The position numbers and the translations under genes are program-made. Positions 62,928-64,000 of a DNA stretch of 64,000 nt are shown piece by piece. Each line of letters begins with the position of its first letter. Positions within the stretch are counted from its first letter, which is position 1. Origin of the DNA: Microbispora sp. NBC_01189 (GTDB taxonomy: Bacteria; Actinomycetota; Actinomycetes; Streptosporangiales; Streptosporangiaceae); contig NZ_CP108581.1 of assembly GCF_036010665.1 (NCBI RefSeq), positions 69,501 through 133,500 on the forward strand, read 5' to 3'. Under the pieces are notes generated by a model that ran no database searches, was not told where the DNA came from, and worked only from the letters and a program-made list of their open reading frames with translations.

Positions 62928-64000
62928 TCAGCCGAGGATCCTGGCCGTGCCGAACCCGGCGGCCAGCTTCGCGCCGGTGGCAAAGCGGCCGGGGCCGAAG
63001 GCGGCGAGGCGGGGATCGGGGTCGCCGAGCAGCAGCCGGGCGACATGGTCGCCCCAGGCGGGCGCGAGCTTGAAGCCGTGGCCGCTGGTGCCGGCGTCAA
63101 CGTAGACGTGCTCGCCGACCCGGCCCGTGACCGGCTGCCAGTCGGGGCTCACGTCGTACAGCGAGGCCCAGCCGCCGGTCACCCGGGCGCGACGGCGGGC
63201 CGCGGAGCGTACGCCGGAGGCCGCGGCGAGCGCCTGCAGCTCGCCCGAACGCGGGCCGGGGACGTCGTCGGGGCCGGCGGCGGACGCCGGGACGACCCCG
63301 CCGGTGAGGTACTGCGTGCGGGGCTGCGGGGTGGTGTAGTAACCGCCGGGCAGGTCGATCAGGACGTGCGGCACGAGCCCACCGGCGTCGGCGGGGTCGT
63401 GCTCGGAGACCGCCACGACGTGCCGCTCCACGGTCAGCGGCAGGTCCACGCCGAGCGGCCGCAGCAGGGCGGCGGTCCACGGCCCGGCGGCCACGAGGAG
63501 CCGCCCGGCCCGGTGGACCTCGCCGTCGGAGGTGGTCACCGCCGCCCCGCGGGTCTCCTCGGCGAGCGCGACGACCGGGCGGTGCGGGTGGAACACCGCG
63601 CCGTGCCGCCGCGCCGCCGCGGCCAGCCCGACCGTCGCCGCGTACGGGTCGGCGTACCCGGCGTCCGCCTCCCAGACGGCGACGGCGACGCCGTCGAGGT
63701 CCAGGCCGGGCAGCCGGGCGGGCAGTGCCTCCGCGCCGACCAGTTCGCCGCGGACGCCGAGCTCGCCGAGCCGCGCGGCGGTGCCGGCCGCCGCCTCGAC
63801 GTCGCCGGGCCCGTGGAGGTAGAACGCGCCGGTCCGGCGGAACCCCGACTGGTGCCCGCCGGTGCGCTCCTCGAAGCCGGCGAGGAACGCGATGCCGTCG
63901 CGTGCCGTCTCCGCCAGGAACGGGTCGGTGTAGTAGGCCCGGCAGATGCCGCCCGACCGGCCGGTGGGGCCGCCCGAGACCGGGCCCCGGTCGAACACGG
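62928..64000 (-). CDS. FAD-dependent oxidoreductase (DAO / sarcosine-oxidase family), 5' partial
   Basis: The reading frame runs off the right edge, so the first FAD-binding beta-strand is missing. Present are SGGICRAYYTDPFLAE (after GPTGRSGG), YADPYAATVGLAAAARRHGA, LLVAAGPWTAALLRPLGVDLPL, RHVVAVSE, YYTTPQPRTQYLTGG, GWASLYDVSPDWQPVTG and the C-terminal DAGTSGHGFKLAPAWGDHVARLLLG. This is the D-amino acid/sarcosine dehydrogenase-oxidase group, oxidising a secondary or primary amine. The substrate is not known. 55 bases separate it from the quinone reductase gene, so they probably share a transcript. Confidence 0.9.
   Translation of the reverse strand, partial: VFDRGPVSGGPTGRSGGICRAYYTDPFLAETARDGIAFLAGFEERTGGHQSGFRRTGAFYLHGPGDVEAAAGTAARLGELGVRGELVGAEALPARLPGLDLDGVAVAVWEADAGYADPYAATVGLAAAARRHGAVFHPHRPVVALAEETRGAAVTTSDGEVHRAGRLLVAAGPWTAALLRPLGVDLPLTVERHVVAVSEHDPADAGGLVPHVLIDLPGGYYTTPQPRTQYLTGGVVPASAAGPDDVPGPRSGELQALAAASGVRSAARRRARVTGGWASLYDVSPDWQPVTGRVGEHVYVDAGTSGHGFKLAPAWGDHVARLLLGDPDPRLAAFGPGRFATGAKLAAGFGTARILG

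Overview
The window is very GC-rich DNA with strong third-position GC bias, GTG starts, many ATGA/GTGA overlaps and leaderless-type starts. Families such as the S-adenosyl methyltransferase DUF574, SPW-repeat membrane proteins, LitR-type regulators, AldO and SpoIIE/RsbW hybrid kinases point to a filamentous actinomycete. My guess is Streptosporangiales or a relative; the rank is inferred, not shown. No rRNA, tRNA, CRISPR array, insertion sequence or phage was seen.

Layout. 0-13.4 kb: end of an EF-G-like factor, a secreted GHL10 glycosidase-like protein, a large membrane protein, HIT protein plus thrS, an LRR-like protein, a virginiamycin B lyase missing two propeller blades, a NarL-type two-component pair and a Nudix hydrolase. 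13.5-16.4 kb: phosphoketolase divergent from a MarR regulator with a shared dyad. 16.4-28.5 kb: a light/B12-regulated carotenoid island containing a broken TspO/CrtK, a DUF523-DUF1722 protein, an ECF sigma factor, a LitR/CarH-like MerR-B12 repressor, CrtI, CrtB, a PlsX paralogue, a CrtA-like monooxygenase, a motif-divergent PlsY-like protein, a CruG/CrtQ-like glycosyltransferase, a second CrtI/CrtD-type desaturase and a CruF-type hydratase. 28.6-36.9 kb: aldo/keto reductase, hydrolase, small proteins, a fasciclin lipoprotein flanked by two related secreted proteins, MarR, a DUF421 pseudogene and an SPW protein. 37-47.8 kb: GH15 pseudogene, alditol oxidase, peroxiredoxin, methyltransferases, MFS exporter, SGNH hydrolase divergent from a GH43 glycosidase, and a GNAT. 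48-53.6 kb: sugar epimerase, then a STAS anti-anti-sigma protein coupled to a 1390-residue hybrid kinase/phosphatase/anti-sigma protein. 53.8-64 kb: a four-gene flavin-monooxygenase operon, a serine hydrolase, a small secreted four-cysteine protein, a decayed luciferase-like gene, a glutathionyl-hydroquinone reductase and a partial FAD oxidoreductase.

How the genes work together. The strongest candidate for something new is the carotenoid island. LitR and an ECF sigma would give light control. CrtB/CrtI make and desaturate the backbone. CruF, the second desaturase and the CrtA-like enzyme would hydroxylate, desaturate and ketolate acyclic ends, and the GT2 enzyme would glycosylate. A PlsX paralogue plus a PlsY-like acyltransferase with changed motifs suggest an acyl-phosphate route to an acylated carotenoid glycoside; that step is inference. 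Several genes of the island carry in-frame 12-15 bp minisatellites.

A second theme is gene decay: TspO (10-bp repeat expansion), DUF421 (two extra Gs), GH15 (deletion plus frameshift), an LLM oxidoreductase (deletion plus frameshifts) and the five-bladed Vgb.
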